Source of the DNA: DATARH01 sp963778385
GTDB lineage: Bacteria > Pseudomonadota > Alphaproteobacteria > ATCC43930 > CGMCC-115725
Length of the DNA: 64,000 nucleotides
Reading direction: 5' to 3'
NCBI GenBank assembly: GCA_963778385.1
Contig: CAVZUA010000009.1
Span: forward strand, 286,960-350,959
A model generated the notes under the pieces. The model worked only from the letters and a program-made list of their open reading frames with translations, had not been told where the DNA came from and made no database searches. This document shows positions 34,986 through 43,279 of this stretch, piece by piece. A program made the translations under genes and the position numbers. Numbering within the stretch: position 1 is the stretch's first letter; each line of letters starts with the position of its first letter.

Positions 34986-35174
34986 ATGCCGGACGACCTC
35001 CCCGACGACTTCGCCGCCGCCGTGCGCCGCGCTGGCGTTACGATCCCGCAGGACCGCTGGGAGCCGATGCGCGAGGCGTATTACCGCATGCAAGAGTTGC
35101 TAAAGGTGCTCGACGACCCGTTCGCCTACGAGGACGAGCCGGGTGCCATGCCGCGCTTCGACCGGGGAGCTTGA
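34986..35174 (+). CDS. AtzG/GatC-like small accessory protein
   Basis: This 62-residue peptide starts at an ATG after CAGGAG and ends two bases before the amidase start. It has DDFAAAVRRAGVTIPQDRWEPM, a helix-loop-helix part, and a C-terminal AMPRFDRG tail. Small GatC-like partners, such as AtzG of biuret hydrolase AtzE (DUF4089), wrap around amidase-signature enzymes and end in a similar P(A/V)P(R/V)F tail. The 62-residue length and the neighbour fit. Confidence 0.6.
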   Translation: MPDDLPDDFAAAVRRAGVTIPQDRWEPMREAYYRMQELLKVLDDPFAYEDEPGAMPRFDRGA

Positions 35175-35176
35175 GC

Positions 35177-36592
35177 ATGAACACCGATTTGAGTTCCCTG
35201 GCGCTGCCCACCCTCGCCGAAGCCGGGCGCCGGATCGCCGCCGGCGAACTGTCACCGGTGGCGCTGACCGAGGCGGCGCTGGCGCGCGCCGCGGCGCTGC
35301 AGCCCGAGCTCGACGCGTTTATCGAGATCACGGCGGAGCGCGCCCGCGCTGCCGCCAAGCGTGCCGAGCGGGAGATTGCCGGCGGCCGCCGCCGGGGCCC
35401 GCTGCACGGCATCCCGTACGGGCTCAAGGACATCTACGACGCCGCCGGGTTGCGCACGACGGCGCATTCGCGGGTGCTGATCGACAATGTCGCGACCACC
35501 GACGCGGTCACCACGGCGCGGCTCGAAGCCGCCGGCATGATCCTCATCGGCAAGCTCGCGACGCATGAATTCGCCACCGGCGGGCCGGCCTGGGATCTGC
35601 CGTTTCCGCCGGCGCGCAACCCGTGGAACACCGCACATTTCACCGGCGGGTCGAGCAGCGGCTCGGGCGCGGCGGTGGCGGCGGGTATCCTGCCGCTGGC
35701 GATGGGATCGGACACCGGCGGGTCGATCCGCCTGCCGGCGGCCTATTGCGGCACGGTCGGGCTGAAGCCGACCTATGGCCGGGTCAGCCGGCGCGGCGTG
35801 GCGCCGCTGTGCTACACGCTCGACACCACCGGGCCGCTGACCTGGACGGTGGAGGACACCGCGCTGGCGATGCAGGTGCTGGCCGGGCACGACCCGCTCG
35901 ACCCGGGCTCGGCGGATGTGCCGGTGCCCGATTACCGGGCGGCGCTGCGCGACGGGGTCAGGGGTCTGCGCATCGGCTATTGCAGCACCTTCAACCGCGA
36001 CGGCGAGATCGGCCCCGAGCAGACCGCGGCGCTCGACCGGGCGGCGCAGCTGTTGGCCAAGGAAGGTGCCGAGGTGATCGAGGTCACCCTGCCGCCCAAC
36101 GCGCAGTTCCAGGCCTGCGCCCGCACGATCTCGCACAGCGAGTCGTTCGCGATCCACGCCGATGTGCTGCGCACCCGGCCAGAGCTCTATGCTCGCGTCA
36201 CCCGCGAGCGGCTGATGCTGGGCGGTTTTCTTACCGCGACGCAATACGTCCAGGCGCAGCGGCTGCGCCGGATCCTGACGCGCAAGGTCGACGCGCTGTT
36301 CGAGACGGTGGACGTGCTGCTGACCGCGGTGATCCCCGGCCCCGCGCCCGTGCTCGAGGAAACCGATGACGGGCCGTGGCGGCGCCAGCAGCCGCTGGCC
36401 TCGGTGTTCAACGTCACCGGCCACCCGGCGATGGCGCAGCCCTGCGGCCTTGCGGCAAACGGTCTGCCGCTCTCGGCGCAATTCGTCGGCCGGCATTTTG
36501 ACGAAGCCACCGTGCTGCGCGTCGGCCACACCTACGAGCAGACCGCCGGCTGGGTGCACAAGCGCCCGGCGCTGGCGACCCTGGGCGCGTAG
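35177..36592 (+). CDS. Amidase signature family enzyme (GatA/AtzE-like)
   Basis: The 471-residue enzyme has the Ser-cisSer-Lys catalytic set. Lys is in GIPYGLKDIYDAAGL near residue 88, the glycine/serine-rich block is GSSSGSGAAVAAGI, and the nucleophile lies in GSDTGGSIRLPAAYCG. It hydrolyses an amide bond (for example a urea-derived, biuret-like or aryl amide). GGGGAGCTTGAGC precedes the ATG, which lies three bases after the small AtzG-like gene. The pair is probably translated together. Confidence 0.88.
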   Translation: MNTDLSSLALPTLAEAGRRIAAGELSPVALTEAALARAAALQPELDAFIEITAERARAAAKRAEREIAGGRRRGPLHGIPYGLKDIYDAAGLRTTAHSRVLIDNVATTDAVTTARLEAAGMILIGKLATHEFATGGPAWDLPFPPARNPWNTAHFTGGSSSGSGAAVAAGILPLAMGSDTGGSIRLPAAYCGTVGLKPTYGRVSRRGVAPLCYTLDTTGPLTWTVEDTALAMQVLAGHDPLDPGSADVPVPDYRAALRDGVRGLRIGYCSTFNRDGEIGPEQTAALDRAAQLLAKEGAEVIEVTLPPNAQFQACARTISHSESFAIHADVLRTRPELYARVTRERLMLGGFLTATQYVQAQRLRRILTRKVDALFETVDVLLTAVIPGPAPVLEETDDGPWRRQQPLASVFNVTGHPAMAQPCGLAANGLPLSAQFVGRHFDEATVLRVGHTYEQTAGWVHKRPALATLGA

Positions 36593-36600
36593 CGCCAATA

Positions 36601-36681
36601 AATTCACCACAGAGGCGGTGAGGCTATGAGATTCCGACGCCCGGTGATCTCATAGCCTCACCGTCTCTGTGGTGATTTTTT
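36601..36681. terminator. Long hairpin ending in a T-run after the amidase gene
   Basis: Arms of about 32 bases, aattcaccacagaggcgg...gctatgagat and its complement ending tctctgtggtgatttttt, form a stable stem followed by six Ts. It would terminate the amidase transcript. A related structure lies at 38046-38121, so it is also a repeat element; both are followed by gcggcttcgccgc. Confidence 0.75.
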
Positions 36682-36761
36682 GCGGCTTCGCCGCGTGACG
36701 GACGGTCGCGGACTATGACAAAATTCTAGGCGCAACAGCGCCGACCGGGAGGGAGAGCACT

Positions 36762-38006
36762 ATGCATCAGATGTATTTCACCGAGCAGCCGATGTCCGCC
36801 TACCCGGCGCAGGAGGGGCTCGATTTCGGCGCGACGGCGTTGATGTTCTCCAACAAGCATTTCGACCCGGTCGCCGGCAGCCGGCTCTATAACGAATATC
36901 TCGACCATTACCTCTATGCCGAGGAGATGGGCATCGAAGGGATCATGCTGAACGAGCACCACAATGCGCCGTTCTGCATGCAGGCGAAGTGCAACGTCTT
37001 CGCCTCGATCCTCGCCGCCGCCACCAAGAAGACGAAGATCGTGCTGCTCGGCAACCCGCTGCCGCTGGCCGAGAACCCGGTGCGGCTGGCCGAGGAATTG
37101 TCGATGATCGACATGATCTCAAAGGGTCGGCTGGTGTCCGGCTTTGTGCGCGGCGGCGGGCAGGAGCAGCTCGCGACCGGCGTCAACCCCGCCTTCAATC
37201 GCGAGCGCTTTGAGGAAGCGCACGACCTGGTCGTCAAGGCGTGGACGGTGCCCGGCCCATTCCGTTTCGAGGCGGCGCATTACCAGCACCGCGTCGTCAA
37301 CCCCTGGGCGGTGCCGCTGCAAAAGCCGCATCCGCGCGTGTGGATTCCTGGCGTCATCTCCAAGGAGACGATCATCTGGGCGGCGCAGCACGGCTATCCC
37401 TATATCGCGCTCAACACCCCGGTCGACCGCACCAACCAGATCTGGAAGATCTACGACGACGCGGCGGAAGAGGTCGGCTTCACCCCGGGCTCCGACTATC
37501 ATGGCCTCTTGAAGCAGATCCATGTCGCCGAGACCGAAGAGAAGGCGGTCGAGAACGCCCGGCAATTCATGTGGATGCAGGGCGAGTTCACCGGCCTCGC
37601 GCACCCGGTGTGGTCGACGCCGTCGGGTTATGGCAGCCCGGACAACCGCCGGGCCTTTGTCGAGTTCGCCTCCGGCGTATCGAAGAACCCGCGCTACCGG
37701 CCCCCGCTCGAAAAGCAGATGGAAGAGCTGATGATCATCGCCGGAACGCCGAAGACGGTGATCGCCAAGCTGCGCGAGCTGCTGGAGAAGACCCGGCCGG
37801 GCATTCTCGGCTTCTGGGGCAATGACGGCTCGGTGACCAACGCGGACGCCAAGACTTGCATCCGCCTGCTCGGCCAGGAGGTGATGCCGGCGGTGCGCGA
37901 GATCGCCAAGGAACTCGACCTCAAGAGCCCGTTCGAGACCAACCAGCCGGTCAGCGTCGACTACATGCCGCACCGCCAGCAGCCCGCGCGGGCTGCGGCG
38001 GAGTAG
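36762..38006 (+). CDS. Luciferase-like FMN-dependent monooxygenase
   Basis: The 414-residue LLM protein has GIEGIMLNEHHNAPFCM near residue 60, KIVLLGNPLPLAENPVRLAEE and DMISKGRLVSGFVRGGG, the FMN-site region. Reduced FMN and O2 are the cofactors. It is a relative of the enzyme at 13038. It lies between the amidase and the LVIVD-repeat gene on the same strand and is flanked on both sides by related hairpins (36601-36694, 38046-38138). Substrate unknown. Confidence 0.85.
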   Translation: MHQMYFTEQPMSAYPAQEGLDFGATALMFSNKHFDPVAGSRLYNEYLDHYLYAEEMGIEGIMLNEHHNAPFCMQAKCNVFASILAAATKKTKIVLLGNPLPLAENPVRLAEELSMIDMISKGRLVSGFVRGGGQEQLATGVNPAFNRERFEEAHDLVVKAWTVPGPFRFEAAHYQHRVVNPWAVPLQKPHPRVWIPGVISKETIIWAAQHGYPYIALNTPVDRTNQIWKIYDDAAEEVGFTPGSDYHGLLKQIHVAETEEKAVENARQFMWMQGEFTGLAHPVWSTPSGYGSPDNRRAFVEFASGVSKNPRYRPPLEKQMEELMIIAGTPKTVIAKLRELLEKTRPGILGFWGNDGSVTNADAKTCIRLLGQEVMPAVREIAKELDLKSPFETNQPVSVDYMPHRQQPARAAAE

Positions 38007-38045
38007 GGGCGCATCGGCGCGATCAGCAGCGCGCAGCGCCAACAT

Positions 38046-38138
38046 GATTCACAGTGAGGCGGAGAGACAGTGAGATGGAGAGCGCCTGTCATCTCACTGC
38101 CTCGCTGTCTCATTGTGAGATAAAGCGGCTTCGCCGCG
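38046..38138. repeat. Hairpin element related to the one at 36601
   Basis: Imperfect arms ttcacagtgaggcggagagacagtgagat and atctcactgcctcgctgtctcattgtgaga, followed by gcggcttcgccgcg as after the element at 36601-36681. The two elements flank the monooxygenase gene 36762-38006. Each lies just after a stop codon. Confidence 0.65.
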
Positions 38139-38155
38139 AAGACGAAGGGTGACCG

Positions 38156-39469
38156 ATGACCGACCGTACCGGCGATGCCATCGCCCATAACATACGCCGC
38201 GTCGCTCACCTCGATCTGATGGGTGCCGGGCAGGTCACGGTCGACGGCAACTACGCCTATATCGGCCATATCACCAACAAAGAGGGACTGGGCACGACGA
38301 TCCTCGACGTGTCGGACCCGGCGAACCCGCGTATCGTGTCGACGATCATGCTCGACGACCCCGGTTCGCACAGCCACAAGGCAAGGGTCGTCGGTGATTT
38401 GATGATCGTCAATTCCGAGCGCAACAACAGCGGTATCGGCCGCAAGGCGGAGGCGCTGCCCGGCACCCGCACCCATCTCAGGGAGTTGCTCGGCCGCGCG
38501 CCCAGCCACGCCGAACTCGCCGAGAAGCTCGGGGTCGAGCCGAGCGACATCCCGCTGCTCGAAGAGGCCGAGAAGCATCCCTACGCCAATGGCGGGTTCA
38601 AGCTTTACGACATCTCGAACAAGGCGCATCCGGAGCTGATCGCGTTCCAGCGCACCGGGGGCATCGGCGTCCACCGTTTCGACATGGATGCGCGCTACGC
38701 CTATATCTCGACCGAGATGGCCGGCTATGTCGGCAACATTCTCGTGATCTACGACATCCGCGATCCCGCGCATGTCGAGGAGGTGTCGCGCTGGTGGCTG
38801 CCGGGACAGCACATCGCCGGCGGCGAGACGCCGAGCTGGCCGGGCCGCCAGCACCGACTGCACCACGCGCTGCGCTTCGGCGGCGAGATGTGGGCCGGCT
38901 GCTGGCATGGCGGGCTGCGGGTGATCGATGTGTCGGACATCACCCGGCCGCGCACGCTCGCCGCGTACAACTACCACCCGCCCTTCCCGGAGCCGACACA
39001 CACGGTGATGCCGCTGCTGTTCCGCCCCGGCGGGCGGCGCGTCTGCGCGGCGATCGACGAGGAGGACCAGTTCTACGGTGCCGCCGAAGCGGAGGCGCGC
39101 CGCGGCCGGCCGCACGCGGCGCTGTGGACCTTTGACGTCACCGACTGGGAGCGGGTGCAGCCGCTGGCGATGTTCGAGGTCAGCGAGCTCGATTCACCCT
39201 TCGCCCGCACGCCGGGCGGCCGCTTCGGCGCGCATCAATTCGCCGAGCGCATGCACGATAGCCTGGTCTATTGCGCCTGGTTCAGCGGCGGGCTGCGCGT
39301 CGTCGACCTCGCCGACCCGAGCGCGCCGCGCGAGGTCGCGTCGTTCATCCCCGAGCCCTGCGGCGGCCGACCCAGCCCGCAATCCAACGATGTCGAAACC
39401 GACGGACGCGGCCTCATCTACCTCGCCGACCGCAATATCGGCCTCGATATCCTCGAACTGCGCCGCTGA
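38156..39469 (+). CDS. LVIVD-repeat protein (beta-propeller-like)
   Basis: The 437-residue protein has repeated LxxxDVSDPxNP-type strands: TTILDVSDPANPRIVS, FKLYDISNKAHPELIA, LRVIDVSDITRPRTLA and LRVVDLADPSAPREVA, spaced by about 90-130 residues. This is the LVIVD repeat/beta-propeller pattern with no signal peptide evident. Histidines in SHSHKARVV and HRLHHALRF could bind metal. It follows the monooxygenase and probably belongs to the same pathway, but no enzyme activity can be named. Confidence 0.78.
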   Translation: MTDRTGDAIAHNIRRVAHLDLMGAGQVTVDGNYAYIGHITNKEGLGTTILDVSDPANPRIVSTIMLDDPGSHSHKARVVGDLMIVNSERNNSGIGRKAEALPGTRTHLRELLGRAPSHAELAEKLGVEPSDIPLLEEAEKHPYANGGFKLYDISNKAHPELIAFQRTGGIGVHRFDMDARYAYISTEMAGYVGNILVIYDIRDPAHVEEVSRWWLPGQHIAGGETPSWPGRQHRLHHALRFGGEMWAGCWHGGLRVIDVSDITRPRTLAAYNYHPPFPEPTHTVMPLLFRPGGRRVCAAIDEEDQFYGAAEAEARRGRPHAALWTFDVTDWERVQPLAMFEVSELDSPFARTPGGRFGAHQFAERMHDSLVYCAWFSGGLRVVDLADPSAPREVASFIPEPCGGRPSPQSNDVETDGRGLIYLADRNIGLDILELRR

Positions 39470-39613
39470 GCTGAGCGTCGCCCTAGTTAGGTTGTCGCCC
39501 CCGAATCCCACTCGGGAAGCTATTTGAAAAACTATTTTCCTGTTGCCGTACAAAAAATTCTCATTTCAGGCATACTACCGGCGATCAACATATGAATTGG
39601 GGCCTGAAACACC

Positions 39614-40306
39614 ATGGCAGACTCCAAAGATAAACACGTATTTATCAGCATCGGGGGCAGATACACCTCTCAACAAGAGGCGTTTCTTGATTCGCTCCTG
39701 CAGTTTTTAGAGGGATGCGGGGTTACTCCACGGGTAATGAATAAAACAAGAAAAGATTACCCAACGGGAAATCCGCTGATCAGCATTTCTCAGATTATGA
39801 AGGAATGTCATGGGGTCATCATAGTTGCGTTTGAAAGGAAATTCTTTCCCGAGGGTGTCGAAAACAGATCGTCCGACAACGAAATTCCGCTCCACGATCT
39901 CCGAATCACCACGCCATGGAATCAAATAGAGGCGGCTATAGCATTTGCGCGCGAGCTGCCTATTATTGTTCTTGCAGAAAATGGTTTGCATCCAGAAGGG
40001 TTATTAGAACAAAAATACGATTGGTATATTCAACATCTCCCGATAAGTCCTGCATCACTCAACGACAACGCGGTTCGCCAGCGGCTTCAAATATGGTGCG
40101 AAAATCTAAAATCTGATGCCGTTGCCGACGCTGCTGTAGAATTCGTCACCGGAGAGTGGACCATTGCTGAGCTGACACGACGGCTGTCTATTAAGACTGT
40201 GGCTCAAATTCTTGTCGCTCTTTCTGTCGTGTTCGGAGCGGGGGTTGCCGTCGGAAAGTGGTTTCCAACACCACAAGTTACGGCGTCAACCACGATGCAA
40301 AAATAG
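39614..40306 (+). CDS. Membrane-anchored TIR/NDT-like domain protein
   Basis: The 230-residue protein is of clearly lower GC than its neighbours. Residues 7-150 look like a TIR or nucleoside deoxyribosyltransferase fold: first strand KHVFISIGGR, strand HGVIIVAFERK, and WNQIEAAIAFARELPIIVL, where Glu106 sits in the position of a catalytic glutamate. A single membrane helix (TVAQILVALSVVFGAGVAVG, about 195-214) and a short tail end the protein. It may be an NADase-type or nucleotide-processing signalling protein. No partner gene of a known defence system is adjacent. Function is inferred from motif style only. Confidence 0.6.
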   Translation: MADSKDKHVFISIGGRYTSQQEAFLDSLLQFLEGCGVTPRVMNKTRKDYPTGNPLISISQIMKECHGVIIVAFERKFFPEGVENRSSDNEIPLHDLRITTPWNQIEAAIAFARELPIIVLAENGLHPEGLLEQKYDWYIQHLPISPASLNDNAVRQRLQIWCENLKSDAVADAAVEFVTGEWTIAELTRRLSIKTVAQILVALSVVFGAGVAVGKWFPTPQVTASTTMQK

Positions 40307-40426
40307 CGAGTTTATGCCCGGTAGTGTACGGTTTTGAAACTCTGCACCACCCTATGCTCGCTCAGCTCGTACAGAAGGTGCCGCCCGCGGCATTACAGAA
40401 GATCGAGCTGGAAGGCTACTCCGGCA

Positions 40427-41257
40427 TTACCGCAGCGCGGCCATCTCCACATTGCCACGATAGTGGTTGACGTATTGCGAGTAGAGAACTGCCGGCAGTA
40501 GCGCGAGACTATCCCCCTTCGCCTGCGTACCAGTATCGACGGTGCGCGCGGTGCGGTAGCCGGCGGCCTTTACCGCCGCCACAGTCGCCGCCGAATACGA
40601 ACCATAGGGATAGGCGAAGGTATCAATCGCGACGCCGAGCCGGTCCTCGAGCCAGGCCTTGCTGCCGGCGACTTCGTCTTGCAGCCGCGCGCTGCCAATG
40701 CCCGCCAGCGTCGGATGCGTGCGCGAATGACCGCCGATGACCATGCCGGCCGCCATCATCGTCTTGAGCTGCTCGGTCGTCATAAAGTTCTGATGATCGA
40801 TGTAGCCGCTCACGACATAGAACGTGCCGGTGAACCCGTATTTCTGCAGCAGCGGGAAGGCGTACTGGTACTGGTTCGCCCAGCCGTCATCGAATGACAG
40901 GATCACCGGCCGCTCGGGCAGCGGCGCGCCGTATTCGAGACAATTGGCGAGATCGGCAAAGGAAATGCTCTGATAGCCGTTGCTCTGCAGGTATTGCAGT
41001 TGCTGCTCAAAGCCGCCGGGCGTGACATAGAGCACTGGCGAACCGCCGCCCGGGACGACATGGTGGTAGATCAATATCGGGATCTCGACAGCGCCCGGCG
41101 CGGGGCGCAACGGTCGCCTCTCTGTCTCGGCCGCTTGGATCGCCGAAATCTCGGGTCGCGGCAACCGGTGGTCGGGTTCCTCGGCAAGCGCGCGCAACGG
41201 CGACGCCAGTAGAAACGGGGCGAGTAGCGCCGCCCGTCGCGCGATTAGTTTGCTCAT
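40427..41257 (-). CDS. Polysaccharide deacetylase (NodB-homology) family, exported
   Basis: The 276-residue protein has an N-terminal signal (AALLAPFLLASPLRALA), then PILIYHHVVPGG, the catalytic VILSFDDGWANQY and the metal-binding HSRTHPTLAGIG. Downstream DTFAYPYGSYSAATV fits motif 3 of carbohydrate esterase 4. It should deacetylate cell-surface or peptidoglycan-type polysaccharide in the periplasm. GGAGGCGGAG lies upstream of the ATG. It faces the TIR-like gene's end. Confidence 0.85.
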   Translation of the reverse strand: MSKLIARRAALLAPFLLASPLRALAEEPDHRLPRPEISAIQAAETERRPLRPAPGAVEIPILIYHHVVPGGGSPVLYVTPGGFEQQLQYLQSNGYQSISFADLANCLEYGAPLPERPVILSFDDGWANQYQYAFPLLQKYGFTGTFYVVSGYIDHQNFMTTEQLKTMMAAGMVIGGHSRTHPTLAGIGSARLQDEVAGSKAWLEDRLGVAIDTFAYPYGSYSAATVAAVKAAGYRTARTVDTGTQAKGDSLALLPAVLYSQYVNHYRGNVEMAALR

Positions 41258-41384
41258 CCGCCGCTCCGCCTCCCGTATGCGGACGTAGATTAGCGACGGA
41301 ATTATTCAACTTAGAAGAAGAATCCTTTGGGTTTGTCATTTTGATCGCGCTCGGGCGATCATCGGACGAGCATTGGGAGGAAAC

Positions 41385-42161
41385 ATGGCCGAATACCGCT
41401 TTTGCCGCGTCGAGGACGAAGGGCGCGTCCGCATCGTCACAATCAACCGGCCGGAGGTGATGAACGCGCTGCACAGCGAGGCGCATTGGGAATTCGACGG
41501 CATCTGGAACGAGTTCGCCGCCGACCCGGAGCTTTGGGTCGGCATCATCACTGGCGCCGGCGAGCGCGCCTTCTCCGCCGGCAACGACCTCAAGGTTCAG
41601 GCCGCCGGGCGGCGCGGGCCGCGTCCCGCCACGGGGTTTGCCGGCTTGTCGCACCGCTTCGACCTCGACAAGCCGCTGATCGCCGCGGTCAACGGCGTGG
41701 CGATGGGCGGCGGTTTTGAGACCGCGCTGGCCTGCGACATCATCGTCGCCGCCGAGAATGCGGTCTTTGCTTTGCCGGAGCCGCGTGTCGGCCTGATCGC
41801 CGGCAGCGGCGTGCACCGCCTGCCGCGCATGATCGGCCAAAAGAACGCGCTCGGCATGATCCTCACCGGCCGGCGCGTCTCCGCCGCCGAAGGCAAGGAG
41901 CTCGGCTTTGTCAACGAGGTGGTGCCGCAAGGTCAGGCGCTGGACGCCGCCAAACGCTGGGCCGGGCTGATCCTCGAATGCTCGCCGATGGCGATCCGCG
42001 CGTCGAAGCAATCGGTCTACCGCAGCCTCGACGAGCCGACCCTGCAACAGGCAATGACAACGGTCTATCCGGCGGTGCAGGCCAATCTCGACAGCCAGGA
42101 CTATATCGAAGGCCCCAAGGCCTTCGCCGAGCGCCGCAGGCCCAACTGGCAGAACCGGTAA
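41385..42161 (+). CDS. Enoyl-CoA hydratase/isomerase family
   Basis: The 258-residue crotonase-fold protein has the oxyanion segment ITGAGERAFSAGNDLKVQ and the second active-site block KPLIAAVNGVAMGGGFETALACD, with catalytic-type Glu in the LPEPRVGLIAGSG region. GGGAGGAAAC precedes the ATG at 41385. It may be a carnitinyl/crotonobetainyl-CoA-type or general hydratase. It stands alone, and could serve the catabolic genes to the left. Confidence 0.85.
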   Translation: MAEYRFCRVEDEGRVRIVTINRPEVMNALHSEAHWEFDGIWNEFAADPELWVGIITGAGERAFSAGNDLKVQAAGRRGPRPATGFAGLSHRFDLDKPLIAAVNGVAMGGGFETALACDIIVAAENAVFALPEPRVGLIAGSGVHRLPRMIGQKNALGMILTGRRVSAAEGKELGFVNEVVPQGQALDAAKRWAGLILECSPMAIRASKQSVYRSLDEPTLQQAMTTVYPAVQANLDSQDYIEGPKAFAERRRPNWQNR

Positions 42162-42230
42162 TCCGATCCGTAATCGATAATTTATCGCTCCCCGGCGGAA
42201 TGCGTGAGTTGAGGGTTTCTGCCACATCTT

Positions 42231-42297
42231 TTGGAAAACACTGTGACAAGTGCCGATAATGACATCAACGACTTACCGACGCGATTGGAAAACATTG
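42231..42297. promoter_or_regulatory. Direct repeat TTGGAAAACAYTG before the small HTH gene
   Basis: The 13-base word ttggaaaaca(c/t)tg occurs at 42231-42243 and 42285-42297 (54 bases apart start to start). The dyad gatcgttgatcaac follows immediately after the second copy. They lie 57-123 bases upstream of the HTH start at 42354 and are candidate operators. Confidence 0.4.
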
Positions 42298-42353
42298 ATC
42301 GTTGATCAACAGCGCCGATTGACGCCGATCGACCCACGATCAATATCTGCGGG

Positions 42354-42554
42354 ATGAAGGCATCGGACTTCCGCGCCGCGCTCGACGAGCTGGCGATCCC
42401 GCAGCGGCAATTTGCGCAGCGAGCTGGCGTGACGCCCGAGGCGGTCAATCGCTGGTGCTCGGGGAAGAATGCCGTGCCCCAATGGGCGGCATGGATCGTG
42501 ACATTGCTACGCGACCCAACCGCCGAACGGGCGACTGAAGATCGGGGCGTCTAG
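42354..42554 (+). CDS. Small Xre-like helix-turn-helix protein
   Basis: The 66-residue protein is almost entirely a helix-turn-helix: FRAALDELAIPQRQFAQRAG, then VTPEAVNRWCSGKNAVPQWA as recognition helix and turn. No other domain is present. This size is typical of phage or toxin-antitoxin-type repressors. There is no adjacent toxin gene I can identify. An upstream region with repeated TTGGAAAACA words might be its target. Confidence 0.6.
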   Translation: MKASDFRAALDELAIPQRQFAQRAGVTPEAVNRWCSGKNAVPQWAAWIVTLLRDPTAERATEDRGV

Positions 42555-42639
42555 CCGCTGCCGCTATCAATTTTATGCCAGAAATTATCAAGCCGGTCGC
42601 TCGGGCATTTCACAATGTGTTAATGGGATAGCATTGCGC

Positions 42640-42882
42640 ATGGCCCGTTCGGCTGAGCCGGCGAGCGATGTGATAGCGGCAGCCCTTGCCGCTTGCTCGA
42701 CCGATGAGTTCGCAATGAAATCAGCTTGGGAGAAGGTAACAACGCCGACCTATACGGCGGATTTTGTCTTCAATCTGCGACAGACGCTCGTCGGTCAGAT
42801 CTTCCCGAAAATCGTCGCCATCCGCTCGCATCCTGCCACGCCGGCGACATCCCCGGCCAAGGCAAAAGAAGTGGCGATCTGA
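42640..42882 (+). CDS. Hypothetical small protein, 80 aa
   Basis: This weak ORF starts at an ATG at 42640 with no clear ribosome site and encodes an alanine-rich N-terminus and an unremarkable C-terminus. I recognise no family. It lies between the HTH gene and the zinc-ribbon gene on the same strand. Confidence 0.25.
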   Translation: MARSAEPASDVIAAALAACSTDEFAMKSAWEKVTTPTYTADFVFNLRQTLVGQIFPKIVAIRSHPATPATSPAKAKEVAI

Positions 42883-42990
42883 TATCGGCGCACGATACAG
42901 CCGGGCGACGGCGGGCGCCGAGGCTGGTGTAGATCGACCTCGGCATGTCGGGAAAGTGCCCCCCACCACGCCCTTAAAGGAGAGGCCGCA

Positions 42991-43167
42991 ATGATCCCGT
43001 TCGACGGCTGTCCGCATTGTCGCAGCATTCGCTTCCTGGCTGGGCCGCGCGGCGGCTCGTCTCAAAATGTCGTCTGCATGGGGTGTTCGGCGCGGTTAAA
43101 TCTGGTGATCCCGCCGCTCCCCGGACCGCTTCTTTTGCTCAACGAGCTGAGTGGGCCGAGCGACTGA
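42991..43167 (+). CDS. Small zinc-ribbon-like protein, 58 aa
   Basis: A short ORF starts at an ATG six bases after AAAGGAGAGG, a strong ribosome site. It has two cysteine pairs, CPHCRSI at residues 7-10 and CMGCSA near residue 29-32, spaced as in a zinc ribbon, then a leucine- and proline-rich tail. The match to a zinc ribbon is by pattern. Its role is unknown, and it may be a small regulator. Confidence 0.55.
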   Translation: MIPFDGCPHCRSIRFLAGPRGGSSQNVVCMGCSARLNLVIPPLPGPLLLLNELSGPSD

Positions 43168-43183
43168 CCGCTTTTTGAACTTA

Positions 43184-43229
43184 TAACGGCCGTTCAGCAC
43201 AGGCGGCGGGAATGGGTCTTCGTGCCCCT
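43184..43229. repeat. Dispersed aacggccgttca repeat, short copy
   Basis: The core aacggccgttcagcacaggcggcgggaa...ttcgtgcccc resembles 47824-47868 and parts of the copies at 54789-54887 and 60555-60653. Confidence 0.5.
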
Positions 43230-43279
43230 CAGCGGTCATCCAGGGCAGCGCCGACGCGCGAACGGCGCGGCGCGGATGG

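Noticed and set aside
39470..41257. Complete defence island around the TIR-like gene
   Set aside because: Neighbours are an LVIVD-repeat protein and a polysaccharide deacetylase; no cyclase, SIR2 or helicase gene is adjacent.
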